Assembly: GCA_024636975.1 (NCBI GenBank)
Contig: JAGXGA010000023.1
Coordinates: 93,118-157,117 of the forward strand
DNA from: Mariniphaga sp.
Lineage (GTDB): Bacteria; Bacteroidota; Bacteroidia; Bacteroidales; Prolixibacteraceae
DNA: 64,000 nt
Direction: 5' to 3'
The position numbers were made by a program, and so were the translations under genes. Under the pieces are notes generated by a model. The model saw only the letters and a list, made by a program, of their open reading frames with translations, was not told the DNA's origin and searched no databases. Of this stretch, positions 46,118 through 55,499 are shown piece by piece (position 1 is the stretch's first letter; each line of letters opens with the position of its first letter).

Positions 46118-46693
46118 TTAACTGCCGCTTTCAATTTCTATATCGTATTTATCAAGAAGTCCTGATACACCCGGAAATGAAAACTTCGCCCTGCGTATGC
46201 GGTTGCGCTCAGGATCGATGGAATAATTAAAACTTGTTCGAAAATCCGCCTTATCAATGATCGTAGTATCAAAAACTGCATTCTTAAAATCACAGTTTTC
46301 AAAAGCTGCACCAGTCAGGTCGCATTCGCCAAAGTCGACTTCCTGTAAATTGGAATCTTTAAACAACGTCTTTTTTATCTTTTTCCTGTAAAAAGAGGAA
46401 CTGTTTAACAGGCACCTGTCAAATGAAAAGGAAAGTCCAAAATCATTACAGTTTTCAAAATGTAATCCAAACATTTTACAGCCTTTAAAAGATACATCAC
46501 GGAAGGCAGTTCCCGTTAGCCGGCTTAAACTTAAATTACAGTCGATAAACCGGCACTCATTAAAAATCATTTCCGAAAGATCGGTATCTGAAAAATCACA
46601 GCTTGTGAATACACAATTGTCGTATTCCCCTTTATTTAATCTGTTCACCTGAAAATTTACATTTGCAAAAATCCTGTCTTCTATATAATCCAT
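46118..46693 (-). CDS. Pentapeptide-repeat protein, Qnr/McbG-like
   Basis: The 191-residue protein consists of A(D/N)LxF-type pentapeptide units from about residue 8 to 160 (CVFTS CDFSD TDLSE MIFNE and so on), which fold as a right-handed quadrilateral beta-helix. The length and the central interruption near residue 85 resemble the Qnr/McbG group that protects DNA gyrase from toxins. No toxin or resistance gene is adjacent. The function here is open. Confidence 0.85.
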   Translation of the reverse strand: MDYIEDRIFANVNFQVNRLNKGEYDNCVFTSCDFSDTDLSEMIFNECRFIDCNLSLSRLTGTAFRDVSFKGCKMFGLHFENCNDFGLSFSFDRCLLNSSSFYRKKIKKTLFKDSNLQEVDFGECDLTGAAFENCDFKNAVFDTTIIDKADFRTSFNYSIDPERNRIRRAKFSFPGVSGLLDKYDIEIESGS

Positions 46694-46727
46694 ATCCCAA
46701 ACCTATTTTATCAACTCCGGAGTGGCT

Positions 46728-47102
46728 CTATGACATCCACTTTGCATCGTTTTCCAAAACATTCCTCCTTCTATGGTCAGCTATTTTTTGTATAAGTTGC
46801 CGCGGGAGCGGCTTATCATAAGTGAATTGGATGGTATCCTTTCCGGTTTTAAAACGTTTAAGTTCCTCCCTGAATGGTTCCAATGACGTACCTGTAGGCA
46901 TAAAATTTAAATGCGATTTATAAGCAACAAATGAAAACAGAATTCTTTTTTCAACAAATACTGGTTGCCCCCACTTTAACATCTCTTCGGCATCCGGAGC
47001 AACTTCCTTTAAGATTGAACGGATTCCCCGTAATTTCTCTGTTGCAGCTACAGGAGCATTATCAATATATTCATCCACACTGGCAGGTTTTATCTTTACC
47101 AT
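46728..47102 (-). CDS. DUF1801 (YdhG-like) protein
   Basis: The 124-residue protein matches the DUF1801 fold: SVDEYIDNAPVAATEKL at the N-terminus, EEMLKWGQPVF near 38 and a C-terminal helix. Members such as YdhG/Fra are proposed iron chaperones in Gram-positives, but no general function is known. It is 34 bases upstream of the pentapeptide-repeat gene and probably co-transcribed. Confidence 0.8.
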   Translation of the reverse strand: MVKIKPASVDEYIDNAPVAATEKLRGIRSILKEVAPDAEEMLKWGQPVFVEKRILFSFVAYKSHLNFMPTGTSLEPFREELKRFKTGKDTIQFTYDKPLPRQLIQKIADHRRRNVLENDAKWMS

Positions 47103-47330
47103 CTGTTTTCAATTTTCTCTAACATTATTAAGTAAATCATTACGAAAGATAGACGAAAAAACAGATACCCGCAAAAGAATTCTTTCCAACATTAATGAAG
47201 TAAGCCTAATTTAAACATTTTGTACGGGTTCATTTTTTTATTATTTTCATTGCCTGCGAAACATGCCAGTGAAGCAATTAAGATATCGCAAAAGAAAGTT
47301 AAGTTAATGACTAAATTAATATCCAATCCG

Positions 47331-48689
47331 ATGAAACCATCAACCACCACCCGGCGGAAATTCATACAAACCACAGCCGTTGCTGCCGTTGCAGCACCCT
47401 TTGTCTTCAGTTCCTGTTCGGATAAGGAAACTCTGAACCATGCTTGTATCGGGGTAGGTGGAATGATGGGACAAGGTGACTTGAATAACTTCCTGAGCCA
47501 TCCCCAGGTCAGGATTGTTGCTATTTGCGATGTGGATGAAAGTATGCTTGAGAAAGCGTCGGAACTGGTGCCTGACGCCCGCCGGTACACCGACTGGCGC
47601 GAAATGCTGAAGAAAGAGGGAGATAATATCCATTCGGTGAATGTTACAGTTCCCGATCACAATCATTTTATTATAGCCTGGAATGCCATCCAAATGGGAA
47701 AGCACGTATACTGCCAGAAGCCTTTGTGTCACGATGTTGCCGAAGTAAGGGAGCTAACCCGGGCTGCCCTTGCAAAAGAGGTAACAACCCAGCTGGGCAC
47801 GCAGTATGCCTCATCGGACAATGACCGGAAAGCGGTGCAGCTGATAAAGGAAGGTGCGGTGGGTAAAATTCGTCATGCATACCTGTGCTCAAACAGGCCC
47901 GGCGCCGAGAAGTACCGTCTGACCGGGCCCCGGCCGGTAACAGGTGAAGCTGTGCCACCGGAACTTAACTGGGATGTGTGGATTGGTACAGCCCCAATGC
48001 GGGAATATGTCTCCGGTATTTATCATCCCGTAAATTGGCGCTCGTGGCTCGATTTCGGTACCGGTTGGTCGGGTGATATCGGCTGTCATATTTTCAATTC
48101 AGTATGGAAAGGGCTCAGCCTGGAAGCTCCCCTCAATGTAAAAGCTATTGTGCAGGAGTCGTGGAAGAATTCACCCGAGCGAAGAGCCGATACCTGGCCA
48201 CAGGCTAACCACATAGTTTGGACATTTCCAGGGAATGAACTCACCGAATCGGATAAACTGACGGTTGAATGGTTCGACGGCGATATTTACCCTCCCCGCG
48301 AAATAATGGACCTGTTCCCAGGTGACCCATACCCGCCAGAATCGGCAATGCTTGTCGGAACCGAAGGAGCTTTGCTTTATGGACATGGTAACGATACAGT
48401 TCTTCTACCGAATGAAAAATTTAGTAGTTACCGTATGCCAAATCTGACCCCACGGAACCATTACCACAACTTTGTTGATTGTTGTTTAAACGGAAATAAT
48501 CCCGAATCACCGTTCTCCTTAGCAGGACCTATGACCGAAGCCATCCTGCTCGGAACTGTTGCCGCACGGTTACCCGATACCCGGTTGAAGTGGGATTCGG
48601 AAAATATGAAAATCCCAAACAGCCCCGATGCTGAAAAACTGCTTAGCAGAAAATACAGGGAGGGGTGGAATATTAAGGGTATGTTTTAA
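47331..48689 (+). CDS. Tat-exported Gfo/Idh/MocA-family oxidoreductase
   Basis: The 452-residue protein begins with the Tat signal TTRRKFIQT and a lipobox-like FSSC; the ATG at 47331 is chosen because it places this signal at the N-terminus (frame open further upstream). A Rossmann fold with GVGGMMGQG near residue 38 binds NAD(P). The family EKP motif reads QKPLCHD near residue 128, so the usual Glu is changed. The C-terminal half carries the substrate domain with WIGTAPMREY and WLDFGTGWSGDIGCH. Such exported members occur in glycan loci, some acting as nucleotide-bound glycosidases. Substrate unknown; no partner gene is adjacent. Confidence 0.88.
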   Translation: MKPSTTTRRKFIQTTAVAAVAAPFVFSSCSDKETLNHACIGVGGMMGQGDLNNFLSHPQVRIVAICDVDESMLEKASELVPDARRYTDWREMLKKEGDNIHSVNVTVPDHNHFIIAWNAIQMGKHVYCQKPLCHDVAEVRELTRAALAKEVTTQLGTQYASSDNDRKAVQLIKEGAVGKIRHAYLCSNRPGAEKYRLTGPRPVTGEAVPPELNWDVWIGTAPMREYVSGIYHPVNWRSWLDFGTGWSGDIGCHIFNSVWKGLSLEAPLNVKAIVQESWKNSPERRADTWPQANHIVWTFPGNELTESDKLTVEWFDGDIYPPREIMDLFPGDPYPPESAMLVGTEGALLYGHGNDTVLLPNEKFSSYRMPNLTPRNHYHNFVDCCLNGNNPESPFSLAGPMTEAILLGTVAARLPDTRLKWDSENMKIPNSPDAEKLLSRKYREGWNIKGMF

Positions 48690-48737
48690 AGAATGTGTGC
48701 ATTGGGCGACTTTGGCCGGCAGGAATCCTTTTATAGG

Positions 48738-49166
48738 TTAAAAGCCAAATTTCTTGCCTAACCCTCCGGTTAACTTATCTTTAAAAGATCCTTTAGTAAG
48801 GTCTCCCAGCATTTCCATCATACCCTGCTTGTTATCTTTCCCTTTTGCAGCTGTAAGATCTTTAAATTTATTGATAACAAAAGGTACTGCAAAAGCTGCA
48901 ACCTTATTTGCAACATTTGGGGAAAGTCCCACCTTGCCAGAAAGGTTTCCTGCCACTTTAGTTACAAGGTTATTTGCAAACCCCGATGACGCACCACCCT
49001 CTTCCGAAAGGGCCTTAATTTCGTCGAACTGTCCCTTTTCAGCCTTCTCTGTAATCTCTTCCTTAACTGTATTGGTTACTGTTCCGGAAGCTTTTTCTGC
49101 CTTGTCGTTACTTAATTCACTTTGCCCGGCCAGTTTGCCGGTAAGTTCACCTTTAATTGTTTGCAA
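48738..49166 (-). CDS. DUF937-like small protein
   Basis: This 142-residue protein has a Lys/Glu-rich helical N-terminus and a core (about 60-125) with GFANNLVTKVAGNLSGKVGLSPNVA and a helix near KVAAFAVPFVINKF that resembles DUF937. No ATG is available, so the start is a TTG at 49166 and the N-terminus is uncertain; an upstream ATG is in another frame. Gly-rich segments close the protein. No function is known. Confidence 0.65.
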   Translation of the reverse strand: MQTIKGELTGKLAGQSELSNDKAEKASGTVTNTVKEEITEKAEKGQFDEIKALSEEGGASSGFANNLVTKVAGNLSGKVGLSPNVANKVAAFAVPFVINKFKDLTAAKGKDNKQGMMEMLGDLTKGSFKDKLTGGLGKKFGF

Positions 49167-49277
49167 TATATTGTTATATCATATTCCATGTGTTTTTAGA
49201 TTAAGGATAAGATAGTACTTTTATTTTAAATAATTGTATCTTCAGAGTATTATCCACACAATGTGATGCAGGAAAGT

Positions 49278-50135
49278 TTAGATTGCATCCGGTTCAAAAG
49301 TATTGCCCTCGTTTAGGTTTCCGGTGGAATAACCTTTTTTGAACCAGTTCATGCGCTGTGCGGAGGTGCCGTGTGTGAACGAATCGGGAACCACATATCC
49401 CTGCGATTGCTTCTGAAGATTATCGTCACCCACAGCCTGAGCTGCATTGATGGCTTCATCCAGATCCCCTTCCTCAAGAATGTTCTTCATTTTTTGGGCA
49501 TGGTGTGCCCAGATACCTGCATAGAAATCAGCCTGGAGTTCCAGCCTGACCGATAGTTCGTTCGATTGTTCCTGACCAACCTGCTGTTGAAGGGAATGAA
49601 CTTCGTCAAGTGTGCCCAGTTGATTCTGAACATGATGGCCCACCTCGTGGGCAATAATGTAAGCTATAGCAAAATCTCCTTTGGCTCCCAGCCTTTGCTG
49701 AAGGTCGTCAAGAAATAGCAGATCGATGTAAAGGCGGTCGTCACCCGGACAATAAAACGGTCCCGTGGCAGCGCCCGATAAGCCACACGCCGAATTCACC
49801 TGCCCGCTGAAGAGTACAAGTATCGGTTCCCGGTATTCAAGACCCATCTCGTTAAAAAGTTTATGCCATACATCTTCTGTGTCGGCAAGGACAACAGCAA
49901 CAAACTCCGCCAGTTCTTCTTCATGAGCAGTGGGTTGATAATCTGTCGAAGTTTCAGTAGTCTGGGAATCCGATTGCAAAAAGTTTAAAGCCACTTGTGG
50001 ATCACCACCTAAAAGCATATAAACGATCAGCCCGATAACGCCTAATATACCTCCTCTGATCCCGAATTTCTTACCGGTCGACATTCCTCGCCGGTCTTCA
50101 ACATTGGAACTTTGCCTTCTGCCTTTGTATCGCAT
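49278..50135 (-). CDS. Neutral zinc metallopeptidase, YpfJ family
   Basis: The 285-residue protein has an N-terminal membrane anchor (about 30-46) and a metallopeptidase domain with the HEVGHHVQ zinc motif near residue 165, and AHEVGHH followed by QADFYAGIWAHH near 205, which supplies the third ligand. This matches the putative neutral zinc metallopeptidase family (PF04228). It faces the periplasm. Function is not established. It lies close to, but divergent from nothing obvious; upstream on the same strand is a VOC remnant. Confidence 0.9.
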   Translation of the reverse strand: MRYKGRRQSSNVEDRRGMSTGKKFGIRGGILGVIGLIVYMLLGGDPQVALNFLQSDSQTTETSTDYQPTAHEEELAEFVAVVLADTEDVWHKLFNEMGLEYREPILVLFSGQVNSACGLSGAATGPFYCPGDDRLYIDLLFLDDLQQRLGAKGDFAIAYIIAHEVGHHVQNQLGTLDEVHSLQQQVGQEQSNELSVRLELQADFYAGIWAHHAQKMKNILEEGDLDEAINAAQAVGDDNLQKQSQGYVVPDSFTHGTSAQRMNWFKKGYSTGNLNEGNTFEPDAI

Positions 50136-50163
50136 GTCCTAAAAATTAATAAATGAAAGTTAG

Positions 50164-50310
50164 TTAATTTTCAGGAATACTTTGCATAAAAAGTTCCGCA
50201 TGATCAACCGGCTCCCAAAGTTCTATCTTATTTCCTTCGGAATCCATAATGTGCACAAACTTCGCGAAGTAAAGCCCGTTTGCCGCAGGGCAGGCAATCT
50301 GTTTATAATG
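50164..50310 (-). pseudogene. C-terminal remnant of a VOC (glyoxalase-like) protein
   Basis: A frame ending at 50164 reads ANGLYFAKFVHIMDSEGNKI followed by ELWEPVDH, the typical end of VOC proteins with the metal Glu in KIELWEP. The N-terminal half of the domain is missing: upstream sequence belongs to the end of the DUF2007 gene in another frame. It is read as a truncated gene fused by deletion to the DUF2007 gene. Confidence 0.6.
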
Positions 50311-50318
50311 TACAAGTG

Positions 50319-50777
50319 TCAATCCTTTTTTCTTTGAAACTTCCATTCCCTCTCGCAATCATAGCATTTATACGATTTCCTAAGAAGGGGAAATGCGGCA
50401 TGAATAACAAACAGCACCAGCACGGTCCAAATGGTTGGTACTTTTTTTATGCTTATGTTTTCAGAACTGCAAAACGGACAGGCATGTTTGTTAAAACCTT
50501 TTTCTACAAACACCCTTTCAACTTCCTTTTCTTTCGTTCCCGATTCATTTATGTAACCTCCCTTTTTAAGCACCTCCAAGCCCTTGCTGAAATCTTCCTC
50601 TTTAACCAACAGTTTGACGCCTCCAATTGCATTGGAATAAAAATTATCAACCTGCACCGTCAGCTCATCCCGCAGCTCCGAATCGATGCCTTCCGAGAAC
50701 AGATACGTTTTGGCCATATGCGCTTCATGCGGATACATAAAGGCCACAAGAATCTTTAAATATTCATTTTTTGCCAT
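50319..50777 (-). CDS. DUF2007-type protein with C-terminal zinc ribbon
   Basis: The 152-residue protein has an N-terminal DUF2007 domain (about 8-72: FMYPHEAHMAKTYLFSEGI, then GGVKLLVKEED) and a Cys-pair module (CPFCSSENI near 100 and CYDCEREW near 140) around a hydrophobic helix. It is expected to be a small cytoplasmic or membrane-associated signalling protein; no substrate is known. Its 3' end overlaps the VOC remnant, so the extreme C-terminus may have been altered by the same rearrangement. Confidence 0.8.
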   Translation of the reverse strand: MAKNEYLKILVAFMYPHEAHMAKTYLFSEGIDSELRDELTVQVDNFYSNAIGGVKLLVKEEDFSKGLEVLKKGGYINESGTKEKEVERVFVEKGFNKHACPFCSSENISIKKVPTIWTVLVLFVIHAAFPLLRKSYKCYDCEREWKFQRKKD

Positions 50778-50941
50778 TAAGTTTATTTATAATTTATTGA
50801 GCGATTTAGGCCCGTAATACTCCTTTTACTCTCCATATCTTGTTGACACCAAAATGTCCGGAATACTATTTTTATAATCCCGTTATCTGACCTTTCCACA
50901 AATAATTAAAGCTTCTTTATGATTTTATAAAAGGCAGAGAT

Positions 50942-51103
50942 ATGATAAAGTTAATAAGAAATCTTTCTGAAAATCTGCGGAAAGAACAAATCTTCAGGCC
51001 AAAAGGCATAATAATGATAAAAGCGGTAAAATTTATGGTACGGATGATTTTCCGATGGGATGCTTACTACCTTAAAAAAATGAAAAAGAAAAAAGATTAT
51101 TAA
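50942..51103 (+). CDS. Possible small basic protein
   Basis: A 53-codon frame encodes a Lys/Arg-rich peptide with a hydrophobic middle (IIMIKAVKFMVRMIFRWDAY) and a very basic tail (KKMKKKKDY). It is too short to judge by codon use, no family is recognised and there is no clear promoter. It is listed as a candidate because it fills part of a 700-base gap. Confidence 0.35.
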   Translation: MIKLIRNLSENLRKEQIFRPKGIIMIKAVKFMVRMIFRWDAYYLKKMKKKKDY

Positions 51104-51485
51104 CTAATGGCAAAAAAGACTGTTTTAAGGTACTGTATCCTGTAAAAAATAAAATACCTTTTAGTTGTTTATTCTAAATTAAATTTCTAACTTGTATTAA
51201 CTAACATCTGGATTTCAAATAAATACGATTAGAAAACAACTTAGAATAAGCTGAGTATAAGCTTTACAGGGTAGTTGAAATTTAAGGGCGAGACACAAGA
51301 TAATAGACCAGCAATTCTGCAATTATTCTTGATTTTTCAGCAATGCTTAATAAATAATGACGATAGATAACACTTAACAAACCGTCTAAAGTAGGAAAAA
51401 GCAGCACAGCGACAATAAATAAAAAAGTCTGCGACGGGGACGCTGAAAACTGGTTAGAGTAAGCACCAAAAAAGAATTAAGCATT
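51104..51485. other. Intergenic gap upstream of the 712-residue protein
   Basis: The 380 bases are A+T-rich with scattered short repeats (CTTAGAATAAGCTGAGTATAAGC) but no reading frame, promoter or structured RNA that I recognise. The segment just before the next start codon is somewhat richer in G+C. Confidence 0.5.
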
Positions 51486-53624
51486 ATGGCAATCAAAAAA
51501 AAGAAAGGGAATGATGATTTAAAATCACATGAATCCTTAAAAAACAGGCAACTATTCCTGCTTAACCCCTACATCCAAAGCATTCAGACCGGAAAGGGTA
51601 TAACTAATTGGGAACAAGTGACCTGTGCAGGGTATAACCCATACTACCAGCGGCTGGATGCAGTTGTCAACATTAAACAGCCAACCGGATACAGCGGAAA
51701 CCTTTGTTCAAACGGATCAAAGGAATACGTAAGGTTTTTTGTTGATTTTAAAGATGGAGCCGGTTTTCAGGATATGGGACTTACCGACTTTAAAGTGGCA
51801 GATATACCTAATTCACCTCCGGGGCCCCAGCATCCAATCAGCTATTTGGCCTTTTTAATTATTGACGATAAAAATTACCGCAAATTTCTTGAATGCAACA
51901 AGGCTGTTATCCCAACATTAAGGGTAGTACTTTCATGGAATGCTGTCCCATCAAGCGATCCAAATCACATTCCTTATTACGGTAATCGTATTGATGTAGA
52001 TATTCAATTAGCCCGTAAAACAAGGATTTGGTGGAAGGACATAGTTGAACTGGCAAATATCAAGAATTTTGCTTCTATTATTGATTCCAATCTTGAAATT
52101 CCGCTGAAGGCTCCGGTTGTTGAAAAGGCAGAAATACTTTTCAAACAAAATGCTGCCTCTGATGTGCCTGTGAATCGAACATTTTACTCTACTATCGGGG
52201 CAAAGCTGAATTCAACTGTCGATTTTAGTAAAGCAAGCTCAGTTTTGGATATCAGTAGTCTGGATGTATTTGATTTCGACATCAACAGTTTTTATGATTT
52301 TTTTTACGCAGAAGGGAAAAAAGCTAATGTAAATTTTGAAGAACTAACCTGTATCGGTTTAAATACGCTGACCGACCGGCTTGGTGCTGTTATCCACATA
52401 AAGCGACTATCAGGGTTCAACGGCGATTTATGTACTAAAGGATCGTACGAGCATGTTGCTTTTTGGGCCGACTGGAACAACGATGGTACCTACGATCAGT
52501 ACCTGGGAACTGTTAGCCTCAATGTTCATGATATTTCAAACATTCCTGATGAGGGTCTCTTTTATACGGTGCAGTTGCCAGTGGATGTTACAAATAAATT
52601 AAGGGAATGCAGCAACCCAAATATTGTAAGGATAAGGGCAGTGCTTTCATGGGAATCATTGCCTTCAACAACTAATCCAAATGAACTTAACCACTGGGGC
52701 AACTATAAAGACGCATTGGTGCAGTTGCGTCCACAATTCCAGCCCGGTACCGGAATTCATTCAGCAATCCATTATGTTGGTAATGTTGACAGATTTTCTA
52801 TCGATCCAGTTTCTCATTTGCACAATGCAGGCTCAGCATCTATTTACAACAACCGGCCATGGGGAGGTAGAATCAACTTCAAAGGTGTGATTGACCGAAA
52901 CGGATTTGGCGGAATCATCGAGTATCGTTTGCTGGTGAAAAAACTAACCGATCCCGATAGTTCATTCGTGCCAGTCTCAACTTCCGAAACGTTCAGTCTT
53001 GACGACATATTTACTCCTGCCGGTGCTTTTCCTGATCCTCAGACCAATGCCGATGGATGGTATATCTACAAACAAAATCCAAATATTGGACTGTACAACA
53101 CAAACAGCCTGCTGGCAACCTGGAATTCTTCAGGAATGACTGATGGTCCATATACCATCCGGTTTGTACATACTGATGAGTTTTCGAATGAAGTAATTGC
53201 CGATCAGTTTACAATCATGGTTTGCAATAAAGGAATGAGCATTTCCCCAACAGCAAATGCGGTTGTCGATACCACTAAGGATCTCGACCTTGTAATTGAT
53301 GGAGGTGATTGCCACAGCTATAGCTCAGACAATCCCGGAATAACAGGACATTTAAGGGCCATTCATCCTTATTTTGCCTGGTGGTCGCTTGAAATCCAGC
53401 CAACGTCGCATACCCATGGCACTGTTCCGTCACCGGTTTCAAGAACGCATTCAGCAATCGGCGACAATGGCGATGCCAATGCACCCTGGACTCTGGATAC
53501 TAATCCACTTGATCCCTGCGGATATACGGTTAGTCTTCATGTGCGCTCAAGAGTAATTCTCAACAGCTCTACTTCCTTCCCATACTATGGCCCAAAAGCT
53601 GTAGGTTTTGCAAAACTCCCGTAA
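51486..53624 (+). CDS. Large protein with internally duplicated domain, unrecognised
   Basis: The 712-residue protein has no signal peptide (MAIKKKKGNDD start) and no membrane helix. Two copies of an approximately 140-residue domain are visible: first copy about 40-180 (WEQVTCAGYNPYYQRLDAVV, then GNLCSNGS, then LRVVLSWNAVPS), second copy about 280-425 (FEELTCIGLNTLTDRLGAVI, then GDLCTKGS, then IRAVLSWESLPS). The third part (about 430-712) has beta-rich segments (GRINFKGVIDRNGFGG, YTIRFVHTDEFS) like an adhesin or structural module. No enzyme motif is visible. Flanking genes give no clue. It is a genuine gene by length and composition. Confidence 0.75.
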   Translation: MAIKKKKGNDDLKSHESLKNRQLFLLNPYIQSIQTGKGITNWEQVTCAGYNPYYQRLDAVVNIKQPTGYSGNLCSNGSKEYVRFFVDFKDGAGFQDMGLTDFKVADIPNSPPGPQHPISYLAFLIIDDKNYRKFLECNKAVIPTLRVVLSWNAVPSSDPNHIPYYGNRIDVDIQLARKTRIWWKDIVELANIKNFASIIDSNLEIPLKAPVVEKAEILFKQNAASDVPVNRTFYSTIGAKLNSTVDFSKASSVLDISSLDVFDFDINSFYDFFYAEGKKANVNFEELTCIGLNTLTDRLGAVIHIKRLSGFNGDLCTKGSYEHVAFWADWNNDGTYDQYLGTVSLNVHDISNIPDEGLFYTVQLPVDVTNKLRECSNPNIVRIRAVLSWESLPSTTNPNELNHWGNYKDALVQLRPQFQPGTGIHSAIHYVGNVDRFSIDPVSHLHNAGSASIYNNRPWGGRINFKGVIDRNGFGGIIEYRLLVKKLTDPDSSFVPVSTSETFSLDDIFTPAGAFPDPQTNADGWYIYKQNPNIGLYNTNSLLATWNSSGMTDGPYTIRFVHTDEFSNEVIADQFTIMVCNKGMSISPTANAVVDTTKDLDLVIDGGDCHSYSSDNPGITGHLRAIHPYFAWWSLEIQPTSHTHGTVPSPVSRTHSAIGDNGDANAPWTLDTNPLDPCGYTVSLHVRSRVILNSSTSFPYYGPKAVGFAKLP

Positions 53625-53651
53625 GGGTATTTTGAAAAACAGTTATTGGAA

Positions 53652-53692
53652 AGCATCGCTTAATATCCTGCAAAGGGTATTAAGCGATTTGC
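53652..53692 (+). terminator. Hairpin after the 712-residue protein gene
   Basis: ATCGCTTAATA and TATTAAGCGAT form an 11-bp stem, extended by partly paired flanks, 30 bases after the stop. The trailing T-run is weak. Confidence 0.6.
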
Positions 53693-53769
53693 TTTAAAGG
53701 TTCCTTTCATCTTACGGTGCCTTTGAGCCTCTGTTTTGCGAATAAACATGGTTTTATTTACAAAAGAAG

Positions 53770-53900
53770 ATTCCATTTATGGAATTTAGTGAATTGGTGG
53801 TAAAAAGGGAAAACTAACCACAAAAATACCAATAGAACACCCAAGAAATAATTGGTAAAAAAGAAGAACTGGCCAATAAACACCAAAAGAACACAAAATT
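53770..53900. repeat. Low-complexity repeat tract, first copy
   Basis: Short motifs such as GTGAATTGGTGGTAAAAA, AACTAACC and AACACCAA recur irregularly. Closely similar text is found at 55500-55650 on the other side of the beta-helix lipoprotein gene. Confidence 0.6.
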
Positions 53901-53921
53901 TACATGTATTTCATTGCACTT

Positions 53922-55370
53922 CTATTCCTCCTTCTTACTGTCAGAAACCCATTCATAAGCGCCCATATCAGGCCCTGTATCCTCCAGGCGTGACCGGTTA
54001 TTCAGATCGAATGGAAACAACCTTGCAATTTCAGGATGGCCCATATCTTTTGCAGGTGACAATGAATCGATGGCAAAGTTATTTTTAAAAGCATCAATGA
54101 AACGAGGGTCTTTATTAATTAAAGTGTTTTCAAAATCATTGTCTGAGTAAAAATCCGATTTGAGCAAACAATTTTTTAATTCAGCATTAAATGTTCCCTC
54201 TCCCCCCTTATCGATGTAAACTTCATCAGCATTGGTTCCAGAAACAATGCAGTTACCGAAAACAGCGTTAAAATCAAAACTATATATTTTCTTTTTGTAC
54301 CCGAAATAATTGTTTAAAACCAAAGCCGGTTCACGCCTTGTTCCAAAACTGAAATAGTTGGCTATCGTGCAATGGTTGAATTCATATTCGCCCCCAAACT
54401 GAAGTGCAACTGTTATTGAACCGGAATTTGCAAAAACAGTGTTTGCTGCCTTAAAATAAGTAGTCCTGGCATCAAGGCAATTCAATGTCATATTTTCAAT
54501 CCTAGAATTGGTTATCGTGAGAACCGGATTGGAAGAAGCTCCCAGGCTGTCGACCTGGATGCCTTTTTCTGCATTCTTTATAATTGCCCAGTCGATTGAA
54601 TTATCCACACTCCCTTCTGAAAAGTGCAGTCCGCCGTATACATAAATCCCTCCATTATCCAGTATTCTTGATGCTCCCCACTGTCCGGGGACATCTGCAT
54701 AACTTTCTTCCAGCCGGTCGCCTAAGAATTTAATAGGTGCATCAATTGTTCCTTTGGCTTTCATCGTTCCCTCCACAAACATGCTTGAGCCTTCATGGAA
54801 ATGTATCCGGCACCCTTCCGTAATGGTTAACGTTTCAAGCGAATCAACTAAAACCGAGTTGTATATCAGGTAAGGCTTATCGTTATTCCAAACCTGCGAT
54901 TTTAAAATTTCCCCGTTTAAAAGATGGCAATCCTCACCAAAAGCTATTAAGTTAACATCCTGAATGTTGTTATTTAGATTGAAAACGATTGAATCCTGAA
55001 CAACCATCCGCATATTTTCACCTGTCGGGTCAATCGTAACTTCAACGAAAATAAAAATGCTGTCACCGCCGGGAATGCGAACATCGAAATCTTCGTTGGT
55101 CGTTAGTCCATTAATATTTAACCGGAATGGCGTTACGCTTTTACCTGCCAAAGATATCTTTGAGATGCTAACCGTATGCTTATCCGGATTTTTAACTGTA
55201 AGCTTTTTGGTGACCGAACCAATAGCAGTAAACACCGTGTCGAAAGTTAATGTATCCGCTGTAAATTCAAGTCTCATCTCGCTATTGGGTGTGAATTCTT
55301 CCCGGGTGCACGAATAATGCAGTATTCCAATAAATAAAACAAACAAGAAAAAGGGAAAACGATTCATCAT
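53922..55370 (-). CDS. Lipoprotein with parallel beta-helix fold
   Basis: This 482-residue protein has a lipobox ending LHYSC and an N-terminal beta-sandwich-like region (about 30-150) followed by repeats typical of right-handed parallel beta-helices from about 160 to 430 (SSMFVEGTMKAKGTIDAPIKF, NPVLTITNSRIENMTLNC, EYEFNHCTIANYFSFG). It ends in the DTGPDMGAYEW sequence seen in many such secreted Bacteroidota lipoproteins. These folds bind or degrade polysaccharides or are structural; no catalytic residues are evident. It is bracketed by repeat tracts. Confidence 0.82.
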   Translation of the reverse strand: MMNRFPFFLFVLFIGILHYSCTREEFTPNSEMRLEFTADTLTFDTVFTAIGSVTKKLTVKNPDKHTVSISKISLAGKSVTPFRLNINGLTTNEDFDVRIPGGDSIFIFVEVTIDPTGENMRMVVQDSIVFNLNNNIQDVNLIAFGEDCHLLNGEILKSQVWNNDKPYLIYNSVLVDSLETLTITEGCRIHFHEGSSMFVEGTMKAKGTIDAPIKFLGDRLEESYADVPGQWGASRILDNGGIYVYGGLHFSEGSVDNSIDWAIIKNAEKGIQVDSLGASSNPVLTITNSRIENMTLNCLDARTTYFKAANTVFANSGSITVALQFGGEYEFNHCTIANYFSFGTRREPALVLNNYFGYKKKIYSFDFNAVFGNCIVSGTNADEVYIDKGGEGTFNAELKNCLLKSDFYSDNDFENTLINKDPRFIDAFKNNFAIDSLSPAKDMGHPEIARLFPFDLNNRSRLEDTGPDMGAYEWVSDSKKEE

Positions 55371-55499
55371 AGTTTTTTATACTATAAAACCTGAATTTTA
55401 TAAAATTATTATTGTACCGATATCAAACGAATGCTTGGATATAATATTTGGAAATTTCCCCCAAACAGAAGTTGAAGGACTAAAAAACTTCATTTCATT

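Noticed and set aside
50280..50759. 159-codon + strand frame opposite the DUF2007 gene
   Set aside because: It is antisense to a gene with clear domain motifs and zinc-ribbon Cys pairs.
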